Source: JAKFWI01 sp031398975 (GTDB lineage: Bacteria > Pseudomonadota > Alphaproteobacteria > Caulobacterales > Aquidulcibacteraceae). From it: a stretch of 39,812 nucleotides of DNA. Under the pieces are notes generated by a model. It worked only from the letters and a program-made list of their open reading frames with translations. It was not told the DNA's origin and ran no database searches. The translations under genes were made by a program, and so were the position numbers. The stretch lies in the NCBI GenBank assembly GCA_031398975.1, contig JANNOI010000007.1, positions 1-39,812 of the forward strand, given 5' to 3'. Of the stretch, positions 31,372 to 39,812 are shown piece by piece. Each line of letters starts with the position of its first letter. Positions within the stretch are counted from its first letter, which is position 1.

Positions 31372-32187
31372 ATGCTCCACAAAGTCTCAAGCCCCGCCAA
31401 CCCCTTGGTGAAGACGCTAAAATCGCTTCACGCCAAGAAGGGACGCCAAGAAAGCGGCCTGTTTCTCGCCGAAGGCGAACGCCTTGTGCAGGAAGCGGCC
31501 GATCTGGGGATCTGGCCGCAGGTGCTGGCCGCCGCGCCCGCCGCGCTCGAGCGGGCCTCCGCCCGCCGCCTGCTCAGCGCCGCCGCCGAGGCCGGGGCGC
31601 GCTGCATCGAGACAAGCGAAGCCGTGCTCGAACAGATCGCCAAGCGCGACAATCCCCAGACGCTGATCGGCGCCTATCGCCGGCCCGATACCGCGCTCTC
31701 CCGCCTCGATCCCGGGGGCGGCAAACTCTGGGTGGCGCTGGAGCGGGTCCGCGACCCCGGCAATCTGGGCACGATCCTGCGCACGGGGGACGCCGCGGGG
31801 GTCGCGGGCGTGCTGCTGGTGGGGGGCGCGTGCGATCCGTTCTCGGTGGAGGCGGTCCGCGCCAGCATGGGCGCGATCTTCGCCATGCCGCTGGCGCAGT
31901 GCGACCTGGCGGCGTTCCAGGATTGGGCGCGGCGCGGGCGCTTGCAGGTGGTGGGCGCGTCGCTGAACGGGCGGATGCGCCATGACGGGCCCCCGGCGGC
32001 GGGCGGGGTGGTGCTGATGCTGGGCAATGAGCAGTCCGGCCTCGAGCCGGAGACGGAGGCGGCCTGCGACGTGCTGGTGAAGATCCCGATGCGCGGCAAG
32101 GCCGATAGCCTCAACCTGGCGGCGGCCGCGGCGGTGATGGTGTACGATTTCTGGCGACGGCGGGGCTATGACGGCCAAACCCCCTGA
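31372..32187 (+). CDS. SPOUT-class RNA 2'-O-methyltransferase (TrmH/SpoU family)
   Basis: This 271-residue protein has an N-terminal substrate-binding domain (NPLVKTLKSLHAKKGRQESG, FLAEGERLVQEA) and the three SpoU motifs that form the knotted SAM site: ERVRDPGNLGTILRTGDAAG, VLMLGNEQSGL and IPMRGKADSLNLAAAAAVMV. These enzymes methylate ribose 2'-OH groups in rRNA or tRNA. The presence of the N-terminal domain points to the RlmB/TsnR side of the family. The ATG at 31372 fits the normal family start. The next methyltransferase gene overlaps its 3' end by 20 bp. The exact nucleotide target is unknown. Confidence 0.9.
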   Translation: MLHKVSSPANPLVKTLKSLHAKKGRQESGLFLAEGERLVQEAADLGIWPQVLAAAPAALERASARRLLSAAAEAGARCIETSEAVLEQIAKRDNPQTLIGAYRRPDTALSRLDPGGGKLWVALERVRDPGNLGTILRTGDAAGVAGVLLVGGACDPFSVEAVRASMGAIFAMPLAQCDLAAFQDWARRGRLQVVGASLNGRMRHDGPPAAGGVVLMLGNEQSGLEPETEAACDVLVKIPMRGKADSLNLAAAAAVMVYDFWRRRGYDGQTP

Positions 32188-33094
32188 GCCCACGCCCGAT
32201 CCTGGCGGCCCGCTGGTGCTGGTGGCGCAGGGCTGGCGTGATTATGCGCTGCTGGACAGCGGCGCGGGCTGGAAGCTCGAACGCGCCGGCCCCTACACCT
32301 TCGCCCGGCCCGAGCCGCAGGCGCTGTGGCGGCCCGCCCGCCCGCTGGCGGAATGGGCGCCGGACGCGCGCTTCTCCCCCGCCGCCGACGAAGGCGAGGA
32401 GCGCGGCCGCTGGCGGCTGGAGCGCCCGGCCCCGGAAAGCTGGCCGCTCCGTTATGGGGATTTGCGCTTCACCGCCCGGCGCACCGCCTTCCGCCATCTG
32501 GGCTTTTTTCCCGAGCAGGCCGTGCACTGGGACTGGATGCGCGCGCGCCTTGGCCCCGGCGCGCAGGTGCTGAACCTGTTCGGCTATACCGGACTTGCAA
32601 GCCTCGCCGCCGCCGCCGCCGCCGGGGCGCGGGTGACCCATGTGGACGCCTCGAAGAAAGCGATCGGATATGCGCGGGAGAACCAGGCGCTTTGCGGCCT
32701 CGAGGCGGCGCCGATCCGCTGGATCGCCGATGATGCGCTCGCCTTCGTCAAGCGCGAGGCGCGCCGGGGGGCGGCCTATGACGCCATCCTCCTCGATCCG
32801 CCCAAGCACGGCCGGGGGCCGGACGGGCGGGTGTGGAAGCTTGAGGAGAATCTGGGGGAATTGCTGGAGGCGATCGCGGCGATCGTGGCGGCGCCGGGGC
32901 CCCGGCCCGCCTTCGTGATCGCGACGATCTACGCGGTGCGGCTCTCGTTTCTGGCGCTCGCGCGGACGCTCGCCCAGGCCATGGAGGGCCGGGGCGGCGC
33001 GGTGGAGGCGGGCGAGATGGCCTTGCCCCAGCAGGACGGCCGCCTCGTGCCTACCGCGCTGTTCGCCCGCTGGGTGCGTCACTCCGCCGGCTGA
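32168..33094 (+). CDS. Class I SAM-dependent methyltransferase (RlmI-like)
   Basis: This 308-residue protein has a Rossmann methyltransferase core at about 120-300. Motif I is VLNLFGYTGLASLAAAAAAG, followed by VTHVDASKKAIGYARENQAL and a catalytic-loop motif YDAILLDPPKHGRGPDGRVW. The DPPK.GR form is typical of the RlmI/RlmK and related rRNA (cytosine-C5 or guanine-N2) methyltransferases. The N-terminal part (PLVLVAQGWRDYALLDSGAG, then WKLERAGP) is a small β-domain common in a bacterial subgroup. It overlaps the upstream methyltransferase by 20 bp, so the pair is co-translated. Its 3' end overlaps the convergent RND pump gene by 16 bp. Confidence 0.85.
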   Translation: MTAKPPEPTPDPGGPLVLVAQGWRDYALLDSGAGWKLERAGPYTFARPEPQALWRPARPLAEWAPDARFSPAADEGEERGRWRLERPAPESWPLRYGDLRFTARRTAFRHLGFFPEQAVHWDWMRARLGPGAQVLNLFGYTGLASLAAAAAAGARVTHVDASKKAIGYARENQALCGLEAAPIRWIADDALAFVKREARRGAAYDAILLDPPKHGRGPDGRVWKLEENLGELLEAIAAIVAAPGPRPAFVIATIYAVRLSFLALARTLAQAMEGRGGAVEAGEMALPQQDGRLVPTALFARWVRHSAG

Positions 33095-36000
33095 ACGGGC
33101 GTTTTGGCGTGGCTGGGGGCGCGGCCCTCGCCGGTCTCGTGCGTGGAGGAGAAGCGGGCGAACATCGGCGTGATCAGGCCCTCCAGCCGCGAGATCAGCA
33201 CGAACACCGCCGGCACGAAGATGAGGCTCAGCAGGGTGGACAGCAAAAGCCCCCCGATCACCGCCGCGCCCATGCCCTGGCGCAAGGAGCCGTCCACCCC
33301 CCAGCCCGCCGCCGCCGGGATCATGCCCGCCGACATGGCGATCGTGGTCATGATGATCGGACGCGCCCGCTTGGAGCCGGCTTCGAACAGCGCCTCCGCG
33401 CGCGTCATCCCCGCCTTCATAGACTCGATGGTGAAATCCACCAGCAGGATGGAATTCTTGGTCACGATCCCCATCAGCATGATGAGGCCAATGCCCACGA
33501 ACAGCGACATCGGCTGGTTGGTGAGGAGGAGACCAAGGACGGCGCCGCCGATGGACAGCGGGAAGGCGGTCAAGATGGTGATGGGCTGGAAGAAGTCTTT
33601 GAACAGCAACACCAGGACGCCATAGATCAGGATCAGCCCCCAGATCATCGCCATGATGAACGAGCCCGCGAATTCGGAGGAATTCTCGGTGTCCCCGCTG
33701 GCCAGCAGGCGGACGCCGGGCGGCATCTGCCCGCCCTCTGCGGCCGTGCGCGCGGCCGGCAAGGCGTAGACGGCGTCCGAGGACGGCCCGATCACGCCCT
33801 TGATCACATTGGCGGAAACGGTGACCTTGCGCTGGCGGTCGCGCCGCTCGATCTCGGCCTCGCCGACGCCGAACTCCACCGAGGCCACCGAGTCCAGCCG
33901 TACGCTCTCCCCCGTCTGGGTGCGCACGGTAAGGCTGCGGATCGTGTCGATATCGGCGCGCGCGTCCGGGCGCAGCAGCACCCGGATCGGGACCTGCCGG
34001 TCGGGCAGATTGTACTTGGCGAGGTTCTGGTCGACGTCGCCGCTGGTCGCGATGCGGACCGCGGAGGCAAGCGCCGAGGCGGACACGCCGAGCCGCGCCG
34101 CTTCATCCGGGTACGGACGGATCTGGAGCTCCGGCCGCTTGAGGCTGGCCGAGCTCTTGGCGTCCGCCAGCGTATCGATGCCCTTCATCTGCGCGACCAG
34201 CGCGTCGGCCGCGCGCGTCACCGCCGCCGCATCGTCGCCCACGAATTCAAGCGTGATGTCGGACCCGCGCGACCCGCCCTGGAAGTTCTGGAAGCTGATG
34301 CGGACGTCGGAGGCGTTCTCCACCATCGGGCGCAGCGCCTGCTGAACCTCATAGGAGCTGCGCTCCCGTTTCTTGCGGTCCACGAGCTGGACGGTGACGG
34401 AGGCCGACGTCGCCGCCCCGTCCACGCCGTCGATCGAGGTGAACACCCCTTCGACTTCCTCGATCTGGTCCATCTCCTTCGTCAGCTCGCGCAGCTTGCG
34501 ATCGGCCTCCATGAGCGGCATGCCGGGCGGCAGCTCGACCTCCATCTGGATCGCGCCATTGTCCAGCCGGGGGATGAAGGTGAACGGCAGCTGGAACGCC
34601 AGCAGCATCGAGACGATGAACACGCCAAGGCCCGCCACGAGCGTGCGCCACGGATTGTCGATCGCCCACCGGAGCACCTTTTCGTAATAGAACCGCAGGC
34701 GGCCGGGCTTTTCCTCGTGCGCGTGCGGACGCAGGAAATGGGCGGCCATCATCGGCGTGATCAGCCGCGCGACCAACAGCGACAGGAACACCGCCACCGC
34801 CACCGTGATGCCGAATTCCTTGAAGAATTGCCCGGTCGTTCCGCTCATGAAGCTGACCGGCAGGAACACCGCGATGATGGTGGCCGAGGTCGCCACCACC
34901 GCGAGGCCGATCTCGTCGGCGGCTTCGATGGCGGCCTGATAGGGCGTCTTGCCCATACGCATATGGCGGACGATGTTTTCGATCTCCACGATCGCATCGT
35001 CGACCAGCACCCCCGCCACCAGGCTCAACGCGATCAGGGTGATCATGTTGAGGGTGAAATTCATCGGCTCCATGAAGGCGAAGGTTGGGATCACCGCCAG
35101 CGGGATGGCGAACGCCGAGATCACGGTCGCGCGCCAGTCGCGCAGGATCACCAGGACGACGATCACGGCCAGGATCGCGCCCTCGAGCAGGGCGTGGATC
35201 GAGGATTCGTGCATGCCCTTGATGAAATCGACCGGCGAGGAGATCAGCCGGAACTTGACGCCCGGATTGGCCTTCTCGATCGCTTGGATCTTGGCTTCCA
35301 TCTCGTCATAGACTTTGACCTCGCTGGTGCCTTTGGAGCGCTGCACCATGAAGCCGATGGCGGCTTGGCCGTTATAGCGGGCGATGGTGGTGAGCTCGCT
35401 CGCGCCGTCGATCACCGCGCCCAATTCCTCCAGGCGCACCGAGCGCCCGTCGGGCAGCACGATCCGCGAGCCGGCGAGCGCCTCCACGCTCTCGGCCCCG
35501 CCGAGGGTGCGGATGGTTTGGGCCTGGCCGCCCACCTGCGCCCGCCCCCCGGGCAGATCGATATTGGCCGAGACCAGCTGCGAGCTGACCTCGTCGGCGG
35601 TGATCCCGAAGGCGAGCAGGCGCTGGGGATCAAGCTGGACGCGGATCTCCCGGTCCACCCCGCCCAGGCGCGTGACGGCGCTGACGCCGGGCACGGCCAG
35701 CAGGTCGCGGTTGAGCCGGTTGTCGATAAACCAGGAAATGTCCTGCTCGTTCTGGCCTTGGGCCTCGACGGCGTAATAGGCGATCGGCTCGGCGGCGCTG
35801 TCCTGGCGCTCGATCACCGGCTCGTCGATGTCGGCGGGCAATTCGGTGCGGATGCGCTGGATCGCGTCGCGCGCATCGTCCACCGCGCGGGAGATGTCGG
35901 TGCCGAGCTGCAGCTCCACCACCGTCAGGGATTGCCCCTGGCTCAGGGTGGAATCGATCCGCTTCACCCCCTCGACGCTGGTGAGGGCGGCCTCCACCCG

Positions 36001-36201
36001 CTGGGAGATCTGGGTTTCAAGCTCGGCGGGGGCGGCCCCGGCCTGGGTCACCGTCACCGAAAAGGCGGGGAATTCGATGTTCGGCAGCTGGTTGATCGGC
36101 AGGCGGAAATACGCCGTCGCCCCCGCGAACAGCAGCGCCAGAAACAGCACGATCGGCGGGATCGGGTTGCGGATCGCGCCCGCGGAGATGTTCAAGGCCA
36201 T
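33079..36201 (-). CDS. RND-family multidrug efflux transporter, inner-membrane pump (AcrB/MexF-like)
   Basis: This 1040-residue pump has the HAE-RND plan of 12 membrane helices and two large periplasmic loops. Helix 1 lies at 14-30 and leads to INQLPNIEFPAFSVTVTQAG. The proton-relay pair Asp401-Asp402 lies in helix 4 (AGVLVDDAIVEIENIVRHM). The repeat-half signature AVAVFLSLLVARLITPMMAA and a relay Lys in GIVTKNSILLVDFTIESM follow. The pump captures substrates from the periplasm or outer leaflet and exports them with the adaptor and an outer-membrane channel. It lies 6 bp after the adaptor gene in a tetR-adaptor-pump operon, with the channel gene divergent. The substrate is unknown. Confidence 0.95.
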   Translation of the reverse strand: MALNISAGAIRNPIPPIVLFLALLFAGATAYFRLPINQLPNIEFPAFSVTVTQAGAAPAELETQISQRVEAALTSVEGVKRIDSTLSQGQSLTVVELQLGTDISRAVDDARDAIQRIRTELPADIDEPVIERQDSAAEPIAYYAVEAQGQNEQDISWFIDNRLNRDLLAVPGVSAVTRLGGVDREIRVQLDPQRLLAFGITADEVSSQLVSANIDLPGGRAQVGGQAQTIRTLGGAESVEALAGSRIVLPDGRSVRLEELGAVIDGASELTTIARYNGQAAIGFMVQRSKGTSEVKVYDEMEAKIQAIEKANPGVKFRLISSPVDFIKGMHESSIHALLEGAILAVIVVLVILRDWRATVISAFAIPLAVIPTFAFMEPMNFTLNMITLIALSLVAGVLVDDAIVEIENIVRHMRMGKTPYQAAIEAADEIGLAVVATSATIIAVFLPVSFMSGTTGQFFKEFGITVAVAVFLSLLVARLITPMMAAHFLRPHAHEEKPGRLRFYYEKVLRWAIDNPWRTLVAGLGVFIVSMLLAFQLPFTFIPRLDNGAIQMEVELPPGMPLMEADRKLRELTKEMDQIEEVEGVFTSIDGVDGAATSASVTVQLVDRKKRERSSYEVQQALRPMVENASDVRISFQNFQGGSRGSDITLEFVGDDAAAVTRAADALVAQMKGIDTLADAKSSASLKRPELQIRPYPDEAARLGVSASALASAVRIATSGDVDQNLAKYNLPDRQVPIRVLLRPDARADIDTIRSLTVRTQTGESVRLDSVASVEFGVGEAEIERRDRQRKVTVSANVIKGVIGPSSDAVYALPAARTAAEGGQMPPGVRLLASGDTENSSEFAGSFIMAMIWGLILIYGVLVLLFKDFFQPITILTAFPLSIGGAVLGLLLTNQPMSLFVGIGLIMLMGIVTKNSILLVDFTIESMKAGMTRAEALFEAGSKRARPIIMTTIAMSAGMIPAAAGWGVDGSLRQGMGAAVIGGLLLSTLLSLIFVPAVFVLISRLEGLITPMFARFSSTHETGEGRAPSHAKTPVQPAE

Positions 36202-36207
36202 CGGCGT

Positions 36208-37398
36208 TCAGCCCCCGAGGCGGGGGACGGAGGCCTCCCCGCCCGCACTGGTTTCAGCCTCGACCGGGCGCACCCGATCGCCGTCCTGCAGGAACGCGGC
36301 CCCGCCCGCGGCGACGCGCGCGCCCACCTCGAGCCCCGCCGCGATCGCCACGAACGCGCCCTCCCGATCGCCCACCGTCACCACGGTGCGGCGCGCGATG
36401 TTATCGTCGCCCACGACGTACACGAAGGCTTCCGCGCCGTTGTACTGGATCGCGGTCTGCGGCACGGCGATTGCGTCCTTGGGGGCGAGCTCCACCATGC
36501 CGCGCAGGAACATGCCCGAGCGGAGCCGGGGGTCCTGCGGCAGGTCGAACAGCGCCTCACCGCTGCGAGTTTCGCTGTCGATGGCGGCGGGCGGGCGGCG
36601 CAGCGTCGCGGTCACGGGCGTGGAATCGATCATCCGCAGCACCGCCTTCTGGCCGACCTTCAGCTCCAGCATGTCCGCCTCGGCGACGCTTGCGGCCACT
36701 TCGAGCTGGTTGTCCCCGGCGATGCGGAACAGCGTCTGCCCGTCCACCAATTCGCCCAGCCGCGCGGGACGCTCGATCACCAAACCCGAAACCGGCGCGC
36801 GGATATAGCCGCCCTGCAGGCGGGCGTTCTGTTCGGCGAGCGTCGCACGGGCCGAATCAAGCCGCGCCGCGGCGGTGCGGGCGTCGGCCTGGCGCTGCTC
36901 CAGCGCCTCCACCGAAAGCGCCCCGGAATCCTTGATGGATTCCGCGCGCTTGTACTCGCTTTCCGTGCGCGCCTGCTCGACCTCCGCCTCCAGCACGGCC
37001 GCACGGGCGGAATTGAGCTGGGCCTCCACCACAGACGTCTCCAGCCGGGCGAGCGGCTGGCCGCGGCGCACCGTCTCGCCCTGCTCGACCAGGAAGGACA
37101 GCACCCGCACGCCCGTGGTCGGGGAGAAGACGCGAAGATCGTTGCGCGGGCGCGCCTCGCCGGAAACGGCCACGACCCGGTTGAACGGACGCGTATTGGC
37201 GCGGACCACCGTAACCACCTGGCCGCTCGGGGCCTCCGCCTCCGTGACGGAGGTGGCGTCGGACTTGTGGGTGGCGGCCGCGTACACGCCGAAGGCGGCC
37301 GCGGCGAGCGCCACGCCGCTGACGATTACGGCGCCGCGCCGCTTGGCCTTGCGGTCCGTCAGCCCGGGGTCCGCGCTGTCCTGATGCTCCGTCATCAC
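36208..37398 (-). CDS. RND efflux periplasmic adaptor (membrane fusion protein)
   Basis: This 396-residue protein has one N-terminal membrane helix (VIVSGVALAAAAFGVYAAAT, about 25-45), so it is anchored rather than lipidated. It then shows the adaptor order: first lipoyl half (VVAVSGEARPRNDLRVFSPT, TGVRVLSFLVEQGETVRRGQ), an α-hairpin (about 110-175), second lipoyl half (GYIRAPVSGLVIERPARLGE) and β-barrel/MP domains (IAVPQTAIQYNGAEAFVYVV). Adaptors link the pump to the outer-membrane channel. The ATG overlaps the TetR gene stop by 4 bp (ATGA), and the pump gene follows after 6 bp. Confidence 0.93.
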   Translation of the reverse strand: MMTEHQDSADPGLTDRKAKRRGAVIVSGVALAAAAFGVYAAATHKSDATSVTEAEAPSGQVVTVVRANTRPFNRVVAVSGEARPRNDLRVFSPTTGVRVLSFLVEQGETVRRGQPLARLETSVVEAQLNSARAAVLEAEVEQARTESEYKRAESIKDSGALSVEALEQRQADARTAAARLDSARATLAEQNARLQGGYIRAPVSGLVIERPARLGELVDGQTLFRIAGDNQLEVAASVAEADMLELKVGQKAVLRMIDSTPVTATLRRPPAAIDSETRSGEALFDLPQDPRLRSGMFLRGMVELAPKDAIAVPQTAIQYNGAEAFVYVVGDDNIARRTVVTVGDREGAFVAIAAGLEVGARVAAGGAAFLQDGDRVRPVEAETSAGGEASVPRLGG

Positions 37399-38060
37399 GC
37401 CGTCTCCTGCGCAGCCAAACCACGCTCGTTCTCATGCTGCAAGTGCGAAATCGGCGGCTTCTCGATCGGCCGCAGCAACCGATCCAGAAACACGCGAAGG
37501 TCTTCGATAATGCGCTCAAGCCCCCCCTCGCCCAGGGTGTGGAACCGGAAGGCCATGCCGTCGAGCGCGCCCAGGATGAGCCGCGCGGCGGCGTCCGCGT
37601 TCAGGGTCGGATCGCAGCGACCCTCGCGCTGATGGCGGCGCACCGCGTCGGCGATCTGGGTCTCGGTGGCGAAGGACACGCTGCGCAGCCGCGCGCCGAA
37701 TGCTTGGTCACGCATCGCTTCGGCCAGGACTTCCGCCACCAGGGGCGCGTCCCCGTTGACCATCATATCCGTGTAACACTCATGAACGACATGTAAAATT
37801 GAACCGACGAGGTCGTTGCTCGAGGCCATCGCCCGGAGCAGGCCTTCGTTCTCGCGCCGATCGGCCTCGGCGATGGCGGTGATGATGTCGGTCTTGGCGG
37901 GGAAGTAGCGGTAGAGCGCCCCGGCCGAAAGGCCGGCCTCGGCGCAGATCTCCTGCATCGACGTCTGGTGGAAGCCGCGACGGCGAAAACAGGCGAGTGC
38001 GGCGTCCATGATCTGGCGCCGGCGGCGGTCGGCAAGATCGGGGTTCGCGGTCCTCGCCAT
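37395..38060 (-). CDS. TetR/AcrR-family transcriptional repressor
   Basis: This 221-residue regulator has the TetR HTH at about 10-58: RRRQIMDAALACFRRRGFHQ, then TSMQEICAEAGLSAGALYRY and FPAKTDIITAI. A ligand-binding helical domain follows (AEVLAEAMRDQAFGARLRSV, RLILGALDGMAFRFHTLGEG). Being the first gene of the efflux operon, it should autoregulate and repress the pump genes and possibly the divergent nodT. A palindrome at 38111-38130 in the shared promoter region is the likely operator. The inducer is unknown but is probably an efflux substrate. Confidence 0.92.
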   Translation of the reverse strand: MARTANPDLADRRRRQIMDAALACFRRRGFHQTSMQEICAEAGLSAGALYRYFPAKTDIITAIAEADRRENEGLLRAMASSNDLVGSILHVVHECYTDMMVNGDAPLVAEVLAEAMRDQAFGARLRSVSFATETQIADAVRRHQREGRCDPTLNADAAARLILGALDGMAFRFHTLGEGGLERIIEDLRVFLDRLLRPIEKPPISHLQHENERGLAAQETA

Positions 38061-38110
38061 CGTGTTCCTTAGGCCCCATGCGCCCTTGCGCGGCTTCGCT
38101 GCGATGCATA

Positions 38111-38130
38111 TAAAGCGAATATTCGTTCTT
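38111..38130 (+). promoter_or_regulatory. Putative TetR operator between efflux operon and nodT
   Basis: An AT-rich imperfect palindrome (AAGCGAAT/ATTCGTTC, centred between 38120 and 38121) includes the perfect core CGAATATTCG. It lies about 50 bp upstream of the tetR ATG and about 85 bp before nodT. It resembles the GAATGAATATTCATTC-type sites of AcrR-like regulators. Confidence 0.6.
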
Positions 38131-38214
38131 TAAATGCTAAGACGATCGCGGTCAACACTTGCAATTCGGCGCGGCCATTCCGCCGCGCGGGAACGCACAG
38201 CAAAGGGCGGGGCG

Positions 38215-39675
38215 ATGCGGAAAGTTTTAGGACCGTCGCGGGCTGTCCTGGCGGCGATCGTCGGGGCGGGCGCGCTGGCGGGATGCTCCACCATGCCCGG
38301 CCGGAAAGCCGAGGCGCCGCCGCTGCCGGCGCAATGGCGCGAGGAATTGGCGGCGCCGGGCGCTGTGAGCGTCGTCGATTGGTGGAAGGGGTTCAACGAT
38401 CCGCTGCTGGACGCCCTGATCGCGGAGGGCCTCGCCGCGAGCCCTGACGTGCGCCAGGCGATCCTGCGGGTGCGCCAGGCCCGCGCGGAAGGCCGCCAGA
38501 CCTTGGCGGGCTACCTGCCCATCGTGTCCCCCGAAGCCAGCGCCTCCACCACCGAAGTGTTGGACGGCCCACGCCTGTTCACCGCCGACCGGGCGGGCGC
38601 GGAAAGCCGGCAGGGCACGGGCAGCTACGGCGCCTCCGTCTCCTGGGAGATCCCGCTGTTCGCCCGCGCGCAGGCGGCCACGATCGGGGCCCGCGCCAAC
38701 ACCCGCTCGGCGGAGGCCGATGTGCGCGGCGCCAAGGTGACGCTGGCGGGGGATGTGGCGGAGGCCTATGTCGCGCTGCGCCAGTCGCAGCAGCGGCGCG
38801 CCGCGCTCCTCGAATCCGTGCGCATCGGCGATGAACTGGCCGCGATCCTGCAGCGCGGGGTGGAGGTGGGCTACACCTCCCCCGCCGACGCCGCCGACGC
38901 CGTGCGCCAAGCCGAGAGCAACCGCGCCCAGCTGGCCGACGCCGAGATCAATCTGCGCAGCGCCGTGAACCAATTGGCCACCCTGCGCGGGCGCGCCCCG
39001 GGGACCGAGCCCGCCGAGCTGGCGCAGCGCCTGGAGACGGTGGCGGGCGTGCCCACCATTACGCTTGCAGCCGCGCCCGCCGCGCCGGCCAATCTGCTGC
39101 GCATGCGCCCCGACATCGCCGCCGCCGAGGCGGACGCGGTGGTCGCGGCAGCGCAATTGGGCTTGGCGCGGGCGGACCTTTTGCCTCAGATCTCGCTCAC
39201 CGGCTCCCTGCTGCGCACCGAAAACCTGATCGGGGCGGCGCTCAGCGGCGGGACCACGCAATTGACGCTCAACCCCGCCATCAGCGTGCCGCTCTTGGAT
39301 TGGGGCCGGGGGCTGGCGGCGGTGCGCTCCAACGACGCCCAGTTCGAAAGCGCGCTGATCGATTATGAGAACACGGTGACGCAGGCGGTGTCGGAGGCGT
39401 CCAACGCCCTGATCGGCTGGGTCCAGGGGGACGGGCGCCTGCGCGCGCGCCGCGCCGCCGAGGCCGCCGCCGAGACCACCACCAACGCCCAGCGCGCCTC
39501 GTTCGGGGCCGGGCTTTCAAGCCTCTATGACCGGTTGCGGACCGAGCAGGACCTGCTGGAGGCGCGCCTGAGCCGGATCGATGCGGAAGCCAGCGCCGCC
39601 AACGCGGCCATCGCCGTCTACCGCGCATTCGGCGGCGGCCCGCCCGACGCGGTCCAGCCGCTGCCGCCCTCCTAG
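38215..39675 (+). CDS. NodT/OprM-family outer-membrane efflux lipoprotein
   Basis: This 486-residue protein starts at the ATG at 38215 after AAGGGCGGGGCG. A lipoprotein signal ends in LAGC (Cys at about residue 23). Two repeated outer-membrane efflux domains of the TolC fold follow: WWKGFNDPLLDALIAEGLAA, VRQAILRVRQARAEGRQTLA, LRMRPDIAAAEADAVVAAAQ, and ENTVTQAVSEASNALIGWVQ. It would be the exit duct for the divergent RND pump. Its stop TAG is formed exactly at the boundary with an IS5-family element (TA from the gene, G from the insertion sequence), so a few native C-terminal residues may be lost. The barrel and hairpins are complete. Confidence 0.92.
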   Translation: MRKVLGPSRAVLAAIVGAGALAGCSTMPGRKAEAPPLPAQWREELAAPGAVSVVDWWKGFNDPLLDALIAEGLAASPDVRQAILRVRQARAEGRQTLAGYLPIVSPEASASTTEVLDGPRLFTADRAGAESRQGTGSYGASVSWEIPLFARAQAATIGARANTRSAEADVRGAKVTLAGDVAEAYVALRQSQQRRAALLESVRIGDELAAILQRGVEVGYTSPADAADAVRQAESNRAQLADAEINLRSAVNQLATLRGRAPGTEPAELAQRLETVAGVPTITLAAAPAAPANLLRMRPDIAAAEADAVVAAAQLGLARADLLPQISLTGSLLRTENLIGAALSGGTTQLTLNPAISVPLLDWGRGLAAVRSNDAQFESALIDYENTVTQAVSEASNALIGWVQGDGRLRARRAAEAAAETTTNAQRASFGAGLSSLYDRLRTEQDLLEARLSRIDAEASAANAAIAVYRAFGGGPPDAVQPLPPS

Positions 39676-39812
39676 GTCGTGTGGACACTTAACGGAGCCA
39701 CAGGACGATGGCCGCGAGTGTGACGACGGCGAGGTAGTTCCTGGCGGTTTTTTCGAAGCGGGTCGCCACGCGCCGGAACTGCTTGAGCTTGGAGAAGCAG
39801 CATTCGACCAGG
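39675..39812 (-). mobile_element. IS5-family insertion sequence, right end (cut by window edge)
   Basis: The terminal sequence GGTCGTGTGGACACTTAA starts at 39675, directly after a TA dinucleotide, as expected for IS427-group elements that duplicate TA. Inside lies the 3' end of a transposase gene on the minus strand. The other end lies outside the window. Confidence 0.75.
39689..39812 (-). CDS. IS5-family transposase, C-terminal fragment
   Basis: The minus-strand frame ends at the TAA at 39689-39691 and is open to the window edge (40 residues). It reads LVECCFSKLKQFRRVATRFE, then KTARNYLAVVTLAAIVLWLR, the highly conserved end of DDE transposases of the IS5/IS427 group. It includes the catalytic Glu (E of VE..F) and the R..RyEK region. 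The remainder lies beyond the window. Confidence 0.9.
   Translation of the reverse strand, partial: LVECCFSKLKQFRRVATRFEKTARNYLAVVTLAAIVLWLR

Noticed and set aside
33109..37632. A 1507-codon open frame on the plus strand opposite the RND pump and adaptor genes
   Set aside because: It is the mirror of strongly conserved, family-matching genes on the minus strand. Its product is His/Arg/Asp-rich low-complexity sequence with no domain. Long antisense frames are expected in GC-rich genes with biased third positions.

Overview
The window is GC-rich, densely coded bacterial DNA. TonB-dependent receptors, a NodT-type outer-membrane lipoprotein, a CueR/cop system and the general gene style point to an alphaproteobacterium, possibly Caulobacterales/Hyphomonadaceae. 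That placement is inference; there is no rRNA or marker gene here.

Region 1 (1-7.4 kb) is an eroded accessory or defence island. It opens with two tandem AraC-family regulators whose 3' ends are near duplicates. A TPR protein follows, divergent from a TIR-domain gene broken by one in-frame amber codon and joined to an IS630 transposase fragment. Next comes a decayed type I-G (formerly I-U) CRISPR-Cas locus: an intact csb1 (cas7), a csb2 (cas5-cas6) 5' fragment fused to the 3' part of another cas gene, a cas2 with an acidic N-terminal extension, and a mini-array of two identical 37-bp repeats around one 38-bp spacer. A PIN-domain toxin-antitoxin pair sits between csb1 and cas2. No cas3, cas4-cas1 or complete cas8 is present, so interference and adaptation are very unlikely from this locus alone.

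Region 2 (7.4-18.3 kb) is a copper island. A Cu+ P-type ATPase is divergent from a CueR-type activator, followed by a multicopper oxidase, CopB, two CopC-fold proteins and CopD. Two MerR-family promoters with 19-bp spacers drive the ATPase and the oxidase operon. A TonB-dependent siderophore-type receptor and a PepSY membrane protein follow on the same strand.

Region 3 (18.3-24.4 kb) is mixed: two glutathione S-transferase-like proteins, a group II PLP decarboxylase, a fused scar of an MFS transporter and a GABA-transaminase tail, tRNA-Ser(GCU), a 25-bp hairpin-forming minisatellite, a Sel1-repeat protein and a GntR regulator.

Region 4 (23.7-28.5 kb) looks like a small uptake or catabolic unit: a GntR/FCD regulator, a GlcG/HbpS protein, a cupin protein and a TonB-dependent receptor. 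A FadR-subfamily-type operator lies between glcG and the cupin gene, and a near copy lies upstream of the receptor.

Region 5 (28.5-39.8 kb) holds a three-gene envelope operon (small membrane protein, BON/OmpA protein, coiled-coil/HhH protein), two RNA methyltransferases, and a TetR-regulated RND efflux system with a divergent NodT outer-membrane factor. The window ends inside an IS5-family element inserted exactly at the NodT stop codon.
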